Made by a program: the position numbers and the translations under genes. Of a DNA stretch of 64,000 nucleotides, positions 47,322 to 59,211 are shown piece after piece (within the stretch, counting starts at the first letter, position 1; each line of letters starts with the position of its first letter). This DNA is from Bolinopsis microptera (taxonomy: Eukaryota > Ctenophora > Tentaculata > Lobata > Bolinopsidae), in NCBI RefSeq assembly GCF_026151205.1, contig NC_087077.1, positions 15,102,983-15,166,982 on the forward strand, written 5' to 3'. The notes under the pieces are model-generated. The model saw only the letters and a program-made list of their open reading frames with translations. It was not told where the DNA came from and made no database searches.

Positions 47322-50300
47322 ATGGGGGTTACGGACTTAAAGCCTGTACTACTAAAGAATGAGATAGATAACGAGGATGACGAGTCGGTAAAGTATTTTA
47401 TGGAATTTTTGCGTTAGACTTATTATTGTTTTTGTATATAACGAATCAATAGTGATAGGAGAAGAATGAAGTAAACATACATCAAAATATCATTTATAGC
47501 TACCTAACTTGCAAGTTAGTTAACCATGGTGACCACGGTTAATAAAACCTTTCGTGACAGCAGTAGGTATTCACGAGCAGTAGGTTATAATCCTATTAGG
47601 TTACATCATAATAGGTGCAACGCAGAATCAGACCAACGACTTCACGAGATAGTGTTAAAAATATATTGATATCCTAGAGTAAAACCTAATCCGTTCTGCT
47701 TGGAAGTCTATGACGTGGCATTTTACCACTCACAATTGAAACACTATCTTGTTAAGTCGTTGGTTAAATTGCTTCTAGCAACCGTGAAAAATCTAATTTT
47801 CACCATAATTGCTTCCTCCTAAACCGAGAGGCGAGACGGGTATGAGTACGTACATTTGAAATGGGTAAATAGATCAGTGCAACAAAGTTTAAATTTGTTA
47901 CATATTTTGTTCTTATTTGTATAGCCTTCTGTTATAGACTGCAAATTGTTATCTAACTTGACTGTGTGGTAAGTAGTAACTCCGTGCAAAGTATGATTAT
48001 TCATACTTTATGCATTATACTTTATGCATTATACTTTATGCATTACTACTTTCTTAAATGACCATGTTTCCCAATGAAATATTATAAACAATCTTACTAT
48101 ATATAAAGCAGAATATTTTATATCTCTGAAGAATGTACAGGGTGAGTTGAAAATAATGTGTGGATTTTAAATGGCTCTAATTTATGAGATAAAATAACAA
48201 ATCACTCTATTTTTGCATATAAATGTACGAAAATTAGAATAATGCAATAAAAATACTAAATAGTCAATAATTTGCTCAAACTGCCAGAGGAGACTGAGCA
48301 TGCGGTCTACAAGCTGTAACGGTGTATAATTTGTTAGAAAACGTTGTATGATAGGCTAGGTATTATTGTATTATAGGCTGCTGGCTGGGTCAACACTCCT
48401 GTAACAGGAAGGATACTTTGCCGAAATGTCCGACACTTATCCAGGCGAAGTACCGAAAACGTTGCACTAATGGTCTGCCACTCTGCAGAATGCTTAGAAA
48501 CAGTTTATTGCTATGATGATACGAGTTCACAGCGTAAAACGTTTGTATCACGTAAATTTGTAGACTTTGTAATTGCTTTTAAGTCTTAAGTAAACTTGCA
48601 TTGTTTATTGATAACACTTCAGTAAACTAATTAGGTGAACAAGTCGCTCCTTTTTGTCTATGACAATATGTTAATTCTTTAATTGTATCTTAGTTTCTAC
48701 AGTTTCATGTGTAGGAAACGTTTAACACGAGTGTGTTTTTTTGGAAAACGTTCGTGTTTGCAACATTTGTTATGTGCTCATACAAGTGACTGAAGGTGAT
48801 CAGGTTAGTTACTACGTTTAGCATTAAATCTAACAAGCGCAGCCCGATCGTCAGCGGCACAAGCTGTATAGAAGCAGTGAACATGGCAAATTGCTCAAAG
48901 TCAAATACAAGGGCCGTCTAGGTATTTGCAACACTCGTTATGTGCTGATACCAGTGACTTATAATAGTGATCGGGTTAGTTACTACGTTTAGCATTAAAT
49001 CTAACAAGCGCAGCCCGATCGTCAGCGGCACAAGCTGTATAGAAGCAGTGAACATAGCAAATTGCTCAAAGTCAAATACAAGGGCCGTCTAGGTATTTGC
49101 AACACTCGTTATTTGCTGATACCAGTGACTTATAATAGTGATCGGGTTAGTTACTACGTTTAGCATTAAATCTAACAAGCGCAGCCCAATCGTCAGCGGC
49201 ACAAGCTGTATAGAAGCAGTGAACATAGCAAATTGCTCAAAGTCAGATACAAGGGCCGTCTAGGTATTTGCAACACTCGTTATGTGCTGATACCAGTGAC
49301 TTATAATAGTGATCAGGTTAGTTACTACTTTTAACATTAAATCTAACAAGAGCGGCACAATCGTCAGCGGCCCAGGGTATAAGCAGTGCTCAGATTAGGG
49401 GCGTCTACAAAAGGGCGACAATATATTTATATGTAACCTTATGACTATAGCACCTGGCCCCATATTCATATTGAAACTACCTGTTACCAGCTGACAAACA
49501 TCCATACATCTGTTGATCAGATATACTGACTATTAAAGATGTAGAATACAGTGGATCCGTTACTTTTATTTTTACCGTGATCACCGCACTGACCTTTTAA
49601 GTTGTTACTTTCCGTGATTTGCTGCATCACTACATTTCGGTTGTAAAATCCGCTTGTAACAAAGGTTAGAGTATATAAATAAGGGAGCGTGAATGTAACA
49701 AAATGTACATGCTGTTTAGAACAGAATGAAGAGTCACTGTAGACCTTCTACCGGCCAAACCTTGTTAACAAAGCCGCAGTCAAGGTTCGGTGAGCGGTAG
49801 ATAAAAGCGCTTAAGGGACATAAGTCAAAGTGGTAAAGCAACATCAGGTAGTGGACATCTTGAGAAATGAGTAGTAGGTAGAATGTAAGGTTGCCTTCAT
49901 AAATCATATTTTTCTCCGATAATAAATTGACATCAAGTCTTGAAAATTATTGGAAGAATCTCGAATAATTTAGTTGCAGCGTAACTAAATTATTCGAGAT
50001 TCTTCTTACATTCTACCTACTACTCATTTCTCAAGATGTCCACTACATGATGTTGCTTTACCACTTTGACTTATGTCCCTTAAGCGCTTTTAACTTATAC
50101 CGTTCACCGAACCTCGACTCCGGCTTTGTTAACAAGGTTTGGCCGGTAGAGGGTCTGCAGTAGTCCCATTATCTTAATATTGCTATACAGTATACAACTG
50201 CTATAGATCAGTTCAATTCATGATATTATGGTTTTAACTGTTAAGATACGGAAAACACTTGTGATTCAATATAATTGCCGTAAAAATTGCCGTGGAACTT

Positions 50301-53300
50301 AACTTTTATCTGTAATATAAGAAATTGGAAGCCAAACGTGAACTATACTCAATTCTTATACACATCAGTTCACGGGAAAAATGATGAGTTGGGAGCCACC
50401 CTGGCAACTCCATAACGGTTTGAAATAAAGTTTCTGGTAAAAATTCAAATTTAGATAGGTTTTAAAAGAAAACTTAGATAGGTTTTTTAAGTATTTTAAT
50501 AACAGAATCGAGTTATCCAGGACCTCTTATGAATGTGTTGATAGAAAATTCTGTCATAATTTTAAACCATTTAATATGTAATATTATAATTTGGTATGTT
50601 AAAGTGTTAACATATGGTCGGTGGATTTATAAAATTGCAGATAAGTTAATAATCGTGGTTAAGTAAATAGTTCTATGCTTTCATTAAAATTAAAATCGTA
50701 ATTTCGCGTATTTTTGTTGGTTTAAGAGGACGTAAGAAGTCCAGAAACGTCCGATTCTCTTTGCTTTTGCCGTTTTAACAATACCTCTAATTGTTAAAAT
50801 TTCTTTGAACCCTTCTGATATAGTGAAGATTCTGGGGAAGAAGAAGAAACACTTCTCGTAATCCCGTACTGTTGAAGATTTATAGGTGAAAGCATCAGGT
50901 TTTCCTTGCTTTTGCAGTTTTAATAAGACTTATTTTATGTGATTTTTTAAGACGTTCATATAGAGGATATGTTGATGGTGGAGTTGGTTCTGCTTTTTTA
51001 ATCATATTATGAAACATGTGGTCCAGCTAGTCCTCTGATCTTTTGATAAGAACAGACAATGTAATGTAATCGTAAGATTGTAATGTCATCTATGATCACT
51101 ATTTGAAACGTAGTAAATAACAAAATATTCGCTATTCTAGCCTTCTAAGACTTTATTGCCACGTATCACAAATCAGCCCATATGCAGAAAAAAGGCAGTC
51201 TGGCATTATAGAATGCCAGAATATTCTGCGAGGAAATTTTGGATTCGAGAGGAAATTGGTGTCAAAGGGGAAATTGTTAAAAGACCTGATTAGAGAATCG
51301 CACCATTTCCGTTATCTCATTATTTTTAAGTTAATCAAAACTTGGCCCATTTGTAATGAAGAATTGATAAAAGAAAGTCCTATTCCGTTCCAGACAATAT
51401 GAATAAGGTTACGACATAATTTTAATGCACTCATCGATATGTTTGAATAAAGTAGTTTGAGTTAGTACCTTATATGATGGATCGTTCCATGAGAGTCACG
51501 CCATTGTCGACGGTACGGTAAATTTGGTCGACCCCTTATTTTTTCTTTTCGCTCTTTACTAGTCAACTTAATCTATTCTAACTTGTGATCTAAGATAGTA
51601 GATACAGTATTTGATAAACGTTACTGTCCGAACAATTTAAGTCCGATATGGTAACTCCAATTATTGCTATATATGTGCAACTTCGTGAAACTGATACCTC
51701 TGTAGTAATGACCTCACTGACCTCTATAATAATTTCTCACAGTCGACGTCGATGGAGCACCTTGAGGTGAAGGAGGTCGATGCCTGGAATGTGGTGGATG
51801 ATGAGCTGGATACTGATAACTTCGAGAAACCTTGGAACGGTGAGATTTCTTATTTTGGGAGAATAATTTGTTGTTTAGTTGTAATTTGGTAAGACAACCA
51901 GTCGACGGTATAATCGGCTGGTTCTGTAAACCTATCACTCTGTTTGTCTGATCAGATGGCTATCGATAAAAGTCTACAAAATATTATTATGGTATTATTA
52001 TGATCAACATATTTCCCCAGAAAAATCAACGAAAGGTAAAGTCATAAAAGTGTTGACATTGGTACTGAAGATGCTCATAGTTCTGGCCAGTCTGTACTTC
52101 TTCATTTGTTCCCTTTCTTTTCTCTCAAGTGCTTTCCAGTTACTCGGAGGAAAATCCGCCGGAGAGGTTAGTAACTCCTTTATAAACTATTTCTTTAACT
52201 TGAACTGCTATTTTTCGCTAAAATCATCTCAATTATCGAATGTAAAATTAATACATTATGCACAGTTAAAAGATCTTCACGCAAACTGTGCCTAATTTGG
52301 TCCCTCAGAAATCAGAGTTGCCGATAAAAGGTTGTTCACATATGACGTAATCAGTAAGGGGGACAGAGGGGTTTCTAATTGATTACGCTTATAGTGTAAC
52401 TTTAACAGAATAGTTATTCGTAAAAATGATTACAGAGGGGGTTAAACAACTGGTATAAAACTGATTACGTAATATAATATGTGAACGACTCTTAAAGTAT
52501 TCTAAATGTCTGATATTATATTCTGTTATGTTATTCAATATTCATTAATTATTCACCTTGATCCTTAAATTTCCGGTATCACATTCAACCCCGTGTAGGT
52601 ATTTGCAAGGAGTAAGATCCTGAACAACCCTATAATCGGACTGATGATAGGTGTTCTAGTGACTGTCCTGGTACAGAGTTCATCCACCTCAACCAGCATT
52701 GTTGTTGCCATGGTTTCAGCTGGAAGTAAGTTAAAAGTTTGTTCGCCCAGATCCACTAACAAAGTGACAACTTTTATTAGATTTGCAAAATCGGACATAT
52801 TTCCAGCGACCATAATTATTGGTTTTATCAACATATCGCGTAATATCGTATAAAATGTTTCCCACGATATTGATAGACGTACAATTCGTACATGTGAGCG
52901 GAAGACAGCCAATCCCTTCTAACACGGATTCTGTACTCACGAACTTATAATTTTGTTTTCTATTTGCATGTGATTTAAACTTTTAAAGCCACAAGTAATA
53001 AAATCTTAACAATATTGTTTTCAGTTGTCCAGCTGAGACCCGCTATTTCAATGGTGATGGGAGCCAACATTGGAACCACTGTGACCAACACAATCGTCAG
53101 TCTTGGTCAGTCCATGGATAGAAAAATGTTTCGACGAGCATTTGGTGGAGCCACAGGTAAGAGCCCGAAAAAAAGTTTTAACAGCTTTATAGCAAGAATA
53201 TCGAAATGAATGAATACATAGTATGCAGTTGGCATAAATTAACACAAATAAAATCTATATTGTAAAGCAAAATTATATTATCCTCAGTACACGATTGCTT

Positions 53301-56300
53301 TAACTGGCTATGTGTGTTTATCTTCCTGCCTCTAGAGGCTGTCCTCCATCCTTTGGAAAAGATCAGCTCAGCCCTGACTCAAGGTAGGTGAAAAATAGAA
53401 AGCATAAAAGTTGGTGTCTCATAATTATTAGTTGTGTCATTGTTGAAAGTAATTGAGAATAAATTAAAGATGCAGGATAAGAAAATGTGGTTTTTATGGG
53501 CCGCCCACAGAGGATTGCACTCTCGGTAGTTGTCATGACGACCTAGAGTGTGTCCCTGTGGAGCACCATCAATCCAGCTTACTTTAACAACAGGTATCAG
53601 CGATGATGACAAAGTCTCTAAACTTGATTTCCTTAAAGTCATAACTAAACCATTAACGAAGACCATAATCGGCATTGAAAAATCCACAATCAAGAACATA
53701 GCCAAGGTAAGTTGCTGGTAAGCAAGGTCTTTATGGTCTCCTCACTAGGTTTCAATGTAAAACTCCTACTTTTGAAAACCAATGCAATCTTCAAGGACCC
53801 CTTTTTAGTACTTGGTTCAATTGCATGCGGAGTATATCATGAAACGTAGTGCGAAGACTATACTGCACCACAGAAACTAAGCCTGTGTTCACACGTATAA
53901 TACAACCTCTTTCAGAACTAGTCGTATTTTAAACGAACATTCTCCTGACATAAGCCCCCCTTTTCAGTACTGCACACAGACAGGCGATCACTACAATATA
54001 TCTAAATGCGGCGGTGCTAGAAATGCTAGCATGATGAAGGCTTGTGATGACAAGTGTGGATACCTTTTTGCTCAAGCAGGCGAGTTACTCCGGGTGATAT
54101 CTATTATTCTATGTTTTTGTATATACTTAGGGAGTCCTGGAGTGTGGCTAGCAGGAGTCACACTCTGTTGGCACGGCGAGAAGGCATCCCTCTTCAATAG
54201 GAGGCCAGAAACCTTGACCAAAACAGAGAGAGAGAGAGAGAGAGAGTTACTCCGGGGACTATGAGCACCGAAACGGAATAGAATAGCTCGAAAAGGACTT
54301 TTAAAGAAGTTCCTTGTTGCAAGTTTAGTACACGACCCAGAAGTGTAATCGATTTAAGGAGTTTATTCAGAGAGGGGATAATATGTCAACAGTATTCCGT
54401 ATGACTCGTCCAAGCCGACAAATTGTGATCTGCAAGTACATACAATGTAATTTTTAACTGGCCTTCTGAATATGATATAACCACTCTCTCTTCAGGTCTT
54501 GGTGATACGACGACTGGTGTAATCTTACTTATTGCCAGTCTCATTCTACTGTGTGTGTGCCTAACTACCCTGGTAAAAACTCTCCAGTCTCTATTGCTGG
54601 GCAGAATGGCTCAGACCCTCAAGAAGCACATCAACTCCGACCTTCCTTCCCCCTTCGGCTGGCTTACCGGGTTAGTCATAAAATAAGTTTTTGATTTATG
54701 ATATGTATGTAAAATGGATGTAAACTGATATTTTATTTACACTAACAACATGAAAATTAAATTTCTTGAGATAATATTTACAAAGTTGATTAAATCCACA
54801 TTCCACGCACGGAGAGATTATTCCACATATTCACATACCAACTCACTGTTCACCACTCACCAGGTATCTGTTTATCTTGGTGGGAACTGGTATGTTATTT
54901 ACATAACAACTCACTGTTCACCACTCACCAGGTATCTGTTTATCTTGGTGGGAACTGGTATGTTATTTACATAACAACTCACTGTTCACAACTCACCAGG
55001 TATCTGTTTATCTTGGTGGGAACTGGTATGTTATTTAAATAACAACTCACTGTTCACCACTCACCAGGTATCTGTTTATCTTGGTGGGAACTGGTATGTT
55101 ATTTACATAACAACTCACTGTTCACAACTCACCAGGTATCTGTTTATCTTGGTGGGAACTGGTATGTTATTCACATAACAACTCACTGTTCACAACTCAC
55201 CAGGTATCTGTTTATCTTGGTGGGAACTGGTATGTTATTTACATAACAACTCACTGTTCACAACTCACCAGGTATCTGTTTATCTTGGTGGGAACTGGTA
55301 TGTTATTTACATAACAACTCACTGTTCACAACTCACCAGGTATCTGTTTATCTTGGTGGGAACTGGTATGTTATTTACATAACAACTCACTGGTCACAAC
55401 TCACCAGGTATCTGTTTATCTTGGTGGGAACTGGTATGTTATTTACATAACAACTCACTGTTCACCACTCACCAGGTATCTGTTTATCTTGGTGGGAACT
55501 GGTATGTTATTCACTTAACAACTCACTGTTCACAACTCACCAGGTATCTGTTTATCTTGGTGGGAACTGGTATGTTATTTACATAACAACTCACTGGTCA
55601 CAACTCACCAGGTATCTGTTTATCTTGGTGGGAACTGGTATGTTATTTACATAACAACTCACTGTTCACCACTCACCAGGTATCTGTTTATCTTGGTGGG
55701 AACTGGTATGTTATTTACATAACAACTCACTGGTCACAACTCACCAGGTATCTGTTTATCTTGGTGGGAACTGGTATGTTATTCACATAACAACTCACTG
55801 TTCACCACTCACCAGGTATCTGTTTATCTTGGTGGGAACTGGTATGTTATTTAAATAACAACTCACTGTTCACCACTCACCAGGTATCTGTTTATCTTGG
55901 TGGGAACTGGTATGTTATTCACATAACAACTCACTGTTCACAACTCACCAGGTATCTGTTTATCTTGGTGGGAACTGGTATGTTATTCACATAACAACTC
56001 ACTGTTCACAACTCACCAGGTATCTGTTTATCTTGGTGGGAACTGGTATGTTATTCACATAACAACTCACTGTTCACAACTCACCAGGTATCTGTTTATC
56101 TTGGTGGGAACTGGTATGTTATTCACATAACAACTCACTGTTCACCACTCACCAGGTATCTGTTTATCTTGGTGGGAACTGGTATGTTATTTACATAACA
56201 ACTCACTGTTCACAACTCACCAGGTATCTGTTTATCTTGGTGGGAACTGGTATGTTATTCACATAACAACTCACTGTTCACCACTCACCAGGTATCTGTT

Positions 56301-59211
56301 TATCTTGGTGGGAACTGGTATGTTATTCACATAACAACTCACTGTTCACAACTCACCAGGTATCTGTTTATCTTGGTGGGAACTGGTATGTTATTCACAT
56401 AACAACTCACTGTTCACAACTCACCAGGTATCTGTTTATCTTGGTGGGAACTGGTATGTTATTCACATAACAACTCACTGTTCACCACTCACCAGGTATC
56501 TGTTTATCTTGGTGGGAACATGGTATGTTATTCACATAACAACTCACTGTTCACCACTCACCAGGTATCTGTTTATCTTGGTGGGAACTGGTATGTTATT
56601 CACATAACAACTCACTGTTCACCACTCACCAGGTATCTGTTTATCTTGGTGGGAACTGGTATGTTATTTACATAACAACTCACTGTTCACAACTCACCAG
56701 GTATCTGTTTATCTTGGTGGGAACTGGTATGTTATTCACATAACAACTCACTGTTCACCACTCACCAGGTATCTGTTTATCTTGGTGGGAACTGGTATGT
56801 TATTTACATAACAACTCACTGTTCACCACTCACCAGGTATCTGTTTATCTTGGTGGGAACTGGTATGTTATTCACATAACAACTCACTGTTCACCACTCA
56901 CCAGGTATCTGTTTATCTTGGTGGGAACTGGTATGTTATTCACATAACAACTCACTGTTCACCACTCACCAGGTATCTGTTTATCTTGGTGGGAACTGGT
57001 ATGTTATTCACATAACAACTCACTGTTCACAACTCACCAGGTATCTGTTTATCTTGGTGGGAACTGGTATGTTATTCACATAACAACTCACTGTTCACAA
57101 CTCACCAGGTATCTGTTTATCTTGGTGGGAACATGGTATGTTATTCACATAACAACTCACTGTTCACAACTCACCAGGTATCTGTTTATCTTGGTGGGAA
57201 CTGGTATGTTATTTACATAACAACTCACTGTTCACCACTCACCAGGTATCTGTTTATCTTGGTGGGAACTGGTATGTTATTTACATAACAACTCACTGTT
57301 CACCACTCACCAGGTATCTGTTTATCTTGGTGGGAACTGGTATGACCATTCTAGTACAGAGCAGCAGTGTATTTACGTCAGCACTAACACCTCTAGTTGG
57401 ACTGGGTGTTATTAGTCTCGACAGGATGTACCCCCTCACTCTTGGAAGCAACATAGGTAAGCAATAAGCATGCTCATGTACCCCTTCACTCTTGGAAGCA
57501 ACATAGGTAAGCATGTTTATTGCTGGCGGACTTACAGGGACAATTGTAGAATTGATCATCATTCAAGTTGACTTGGAAATTGGCACACACCCTAATTTCT
57601 AGGGCTCTTAGTTCTTACTAATTCGCTCGCCCAAAAATTTCACGTAACTTTGGTTTTTATGGTTTTGCAGCAGTACAAAACGGTTGTACATAAACCCTAT
57701 TACCAACCCTAACCCTAGTCCCTAACCATAACACCGAAGCTATTTATAACCCGTACCACAACCCTAACCCTAACCTGAGCCCTAAACAATCGAATTCATG
57801 TTTTACTAGCCTGTCACGTGACCAAAACGGTTTTTTGCCCATAACTCTCCAGGGAAGCATTTTTACCCTACGTCATGGGGGTGATTCGGAATCAGCGTCC
57901 AAAAATACACCGATTAAAATCAACTTCATACCCAAAGGGCCTTTTCACAAGAATTTTCTTAAAATTTGGGCGAGCGATTTAGTAGGAGCGAATTTCTAGA
58001 CATATCTTATTGCTTATTTCCACAGTCCAAGAAAGCAAGAACGCTGCCCTAGAATATCCGTTTAATGAACAGAATTGCTTTTCCACGTATCCTAATCGAG
58101 CGATAACAGGTAAAGAGGACTGACTCTTCTTAATTTAGGTACCACGTGCACTGCAGTTCTGGCAGCTTTGGCAGCGACTGGAGACAAACGATCTGTCACT
58201 ATACAAGTTGCTGTAAGTCTCGACAAATTCCATAACAGTTATACTTTTGCTTTTGACTTTTCAGATTACTCACAGCATATTTTCAAAATATCAACTATGT
58301 ATAACGTCGTTAGTGTACACTGTACATAAAGCTTTATCCAAGCGTGTTCGTTGAAATGGTTGATGAATAATGGTGGTTCGTACGATTTGTATCATCTATA
58401 ATCAAATTAAAATCCTTTCTTCACTCAGATCTCACATCTGCTGTTCAACATCTTTGGTATCCTCGTTTTCTACCCTGTTCCTTTCATGAGGACCATTCCG
58501 ATTAATTTTGCCAAGATGCTGGGAAACACCACTGCTGACTACAGGTGATTGACAGTGCCACCTTTCTGGAATCGGACTATTTTACATTTTAAAATAATAT
58601 AAAATAACAGTTGCATAAGTATCACTGATTGTTGTCATAAGACAGCAGGTAAGTTTTTTGGTGATCACAATACTGACTATAACTATTTTCAGATGGTTTG
58701 CCATACTCTACCTAATAGTAGTATTCTTGTTGATGCCAATGCTCTTCATTGCCCTGTCCTTCAGTCTGCCTCTCCTCTACGTGGTTATCACACTTATTAT
58801 TGCTGCTATCCTCTTCATTACTATTCTCAACATTCTCCAGGATAAAATTCCCGAAAAGTAAGTTCAAATTTCGTATTACAACTAAATAACCTGATGAAAT
58901 TGTAAGTTTAAAGTTCTATTACAGTACATTATCGGCTAGCCGGGTTCAAGGAATCCTCTCGATCTTTAAGGTATGCGCTATTCTCAACGGCTTCCGCATT
59001 CCATAGCTATTACTATCCGAGACTAAAATTTAACCGCTCCGTTTTTGTCAGGCTGCCAGAATTTCTCCGAACCTGGGACTTCCTTCCCAAGCCAATGCGC
59101 TCTCTGGAACCCTACGATTCGGTTCTCTCAAAACTTATCTGCTGCCGGAAATCTGTCGACGATGCTGATGTGATTCCGTTATCAGTGGTAGCTAAAACTA
59201 ATCCAGTGTGA
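47322..59211 (+). CDS. SLC34 family sodium-dependent phosphate cotransporter (NaPi-II type), 14 exons
   Basis: Exons 47322-47387, 51743-51839, 52021-52166, 52599-52725, 53025-53156, 53288-53383, 53594-53706, 53968-54079, 54496-54670, 57314-57456, 58139-58212, 58429-58544, 58693-58857 and 59052-59211; phases all agree, giving 573 residues. Both inverted repeat signatures of the family are present: [16 protein letters not shown] in exon 4 and [17 protein letters not shown] in exon 10, each followed by GANIGTT / GSNIGTT. The first membrane span contains [20 protein letters not shown]. The loop exon 8 is Cys-rich with N-glycosylation sites (NIS, NAS), as in the family's large extracellular loop. 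The C-terminus has [12 protein letters not shown] and MRSLEPYD. Role: secondary active Na+/phosphate uptake at the plasma membrane. Exon 1 (22 codons) is least certain. Intron 8 uses a GC donor; intron 9 is almost entirely a 68-bp array. Confidence 0.9.
48755..49380 (+). repeat. 171-bp tandem repeat, about 3.7 copies
   Basis: The period is exactly 171 bp between the ACCAGTGACTTATAATAGTG landmarks at 48950, 49121 and 49292. The two central copies are nearly identical; the outer edges are diverged. Each unit has GCGCAGCCCGATCGTCAGCG and TACAAGGGCCGTC. No ORF. Confidence 0.9.
49738..50160. mobile_element. Foldback MITE with 150-bp arms
   Basis: Left arm 49738-49890 and right arm 50005-50160 are inverted copies (ends GTAGACC-TCTACCGGCCAAAC). 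Between them is a second perfect 23-bp hairpin (49953-50005, arms GAAGAATCTCGAATAATTTA). About 420 bp overall. No clear TSD. It lies within SLC34 intron 1. Confidence 0.85.
54080..54081 (+). other. Non-canonical GC 5' splice site (SLC34 intron 8)
   Basis: Exon 8 ends CAAGCAG and the intron begins GCGAGT. The codon phase (1) joins exon 9 to give the family sequence ..[15 protein letters not shown].. . No alternative GT nearby preserves the frame, so this is a GC-AG intron. Confidence 0.8.
54095..54243 (+). mobile_element. Short retroposon-like insertion beside the GC donor
   Basis: A 149-bp segment flanked by a perfect 13-bp duplication GAGTTACTCCGGG (54082-54094 and 54244-54256) and ending in an (AG)n tract. 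TSD plus simple-repeat tail is SINE-like. No clear tRNA A/B boxes, so the class is uncertain. It landed one base after the GC of the 5' splice site, so the first copy of the TSD now supplies the donor-side intron sequence. Confidence 0.65.
54829..57344 (+). repeat. 68-bp tandem array repeating the exon 10 splice acceptor, 37 copies
   Basis: Unit: the intron end (CAACTCACTGTTCAC then CACTCACCAG) plus the first 31 bases of exon 10 (GTATCTGTTTATCTTGGTGG...GGTATG) plus a TTATT(T/C)ACATAA linker. From the CACCACTCAC landmark at 54851 to the true acceptor copy at 57301 there are 36 periods of 68 bp plus two 1-bp insertions. Variation is confined to a few intronic positions; the exon-like part is invariant except for two ACATGG copies. 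The array fills almost all of SLC34 intron 9. Only the last copy reads on into the full exon. Confidence 0.96.
57426..57514 (+). repeat. Tandem duplication of the exon 10 end and its 5' splice site
   Basis: A 50-bp unit containing ATGTACCCC(C/T)TCACTCTT, GGAAGCAACATAG and the donor GTAAGC occurs at 57426 and again at 57476. Donors are at 57457 and 57507. Use of the second donor would put TAA in frame soon after the first junction. Confidence 0.9.
57603..57990. mobile_element. MITE with 9-bp TSD, copy 2 (TTAGGG-bearing family)
   Basis: A 388-bp element, inverted relative to copy 1 at 343-741. The perfect 9-bp TSD is AATTTCTAG (57594-57602 and 57991-57999). It contains CCCTAACC repeats at about 57700-57785 and one arm of the copy 1 palindrome. 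Inserted in SLC34 intron 10. Confidence 0.87.
58925..58970 (+). other. Possible alternative cassette exon of SLC34
   Basis: 46 bp bounded by TTCTATTACAG and AAG|GTATGC, between exons 13 and 14. The constitutive join 58857/59052 gives the conserved C-terminus. Inclusion changes frame but stays open through the segment and through most of exon 14 in another frame, giving a different C-terminal tail. It could equally be a fossil splice-site pair. Confidence 0.35.

Larger units (their letters stand above)
47388..51742 (+). other. SLC34 intron 1 (4.4 kb)
   Basis: Donor TCG|GTAAAG; acceptor TTCTCACAG. It holds a 171-bp satellite (48755-49380) and a foldback element (49738-50160). 47389-48750 and 50165-51740 show nothing else, apart from ACTTTATGCATTAT repeats near 48005-48045 and a TACAGGGTGAG transposon-end-like sequence at 48134. 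Confidence 0.5.

Noticed and set aside
48134-48180. Another mariner-type element starting TACAGGGTGAGTTGAAAAT
   Set aside because: No matching inverted end was found downstream, so only a possible remnant.
58925-58970. Including the 46-bp segment as a constitutive SLC34 exon
   Set aside because: Skipping it gives the conserved [13 protein letters not shown]-terminus in frame; inclusion destroys it.
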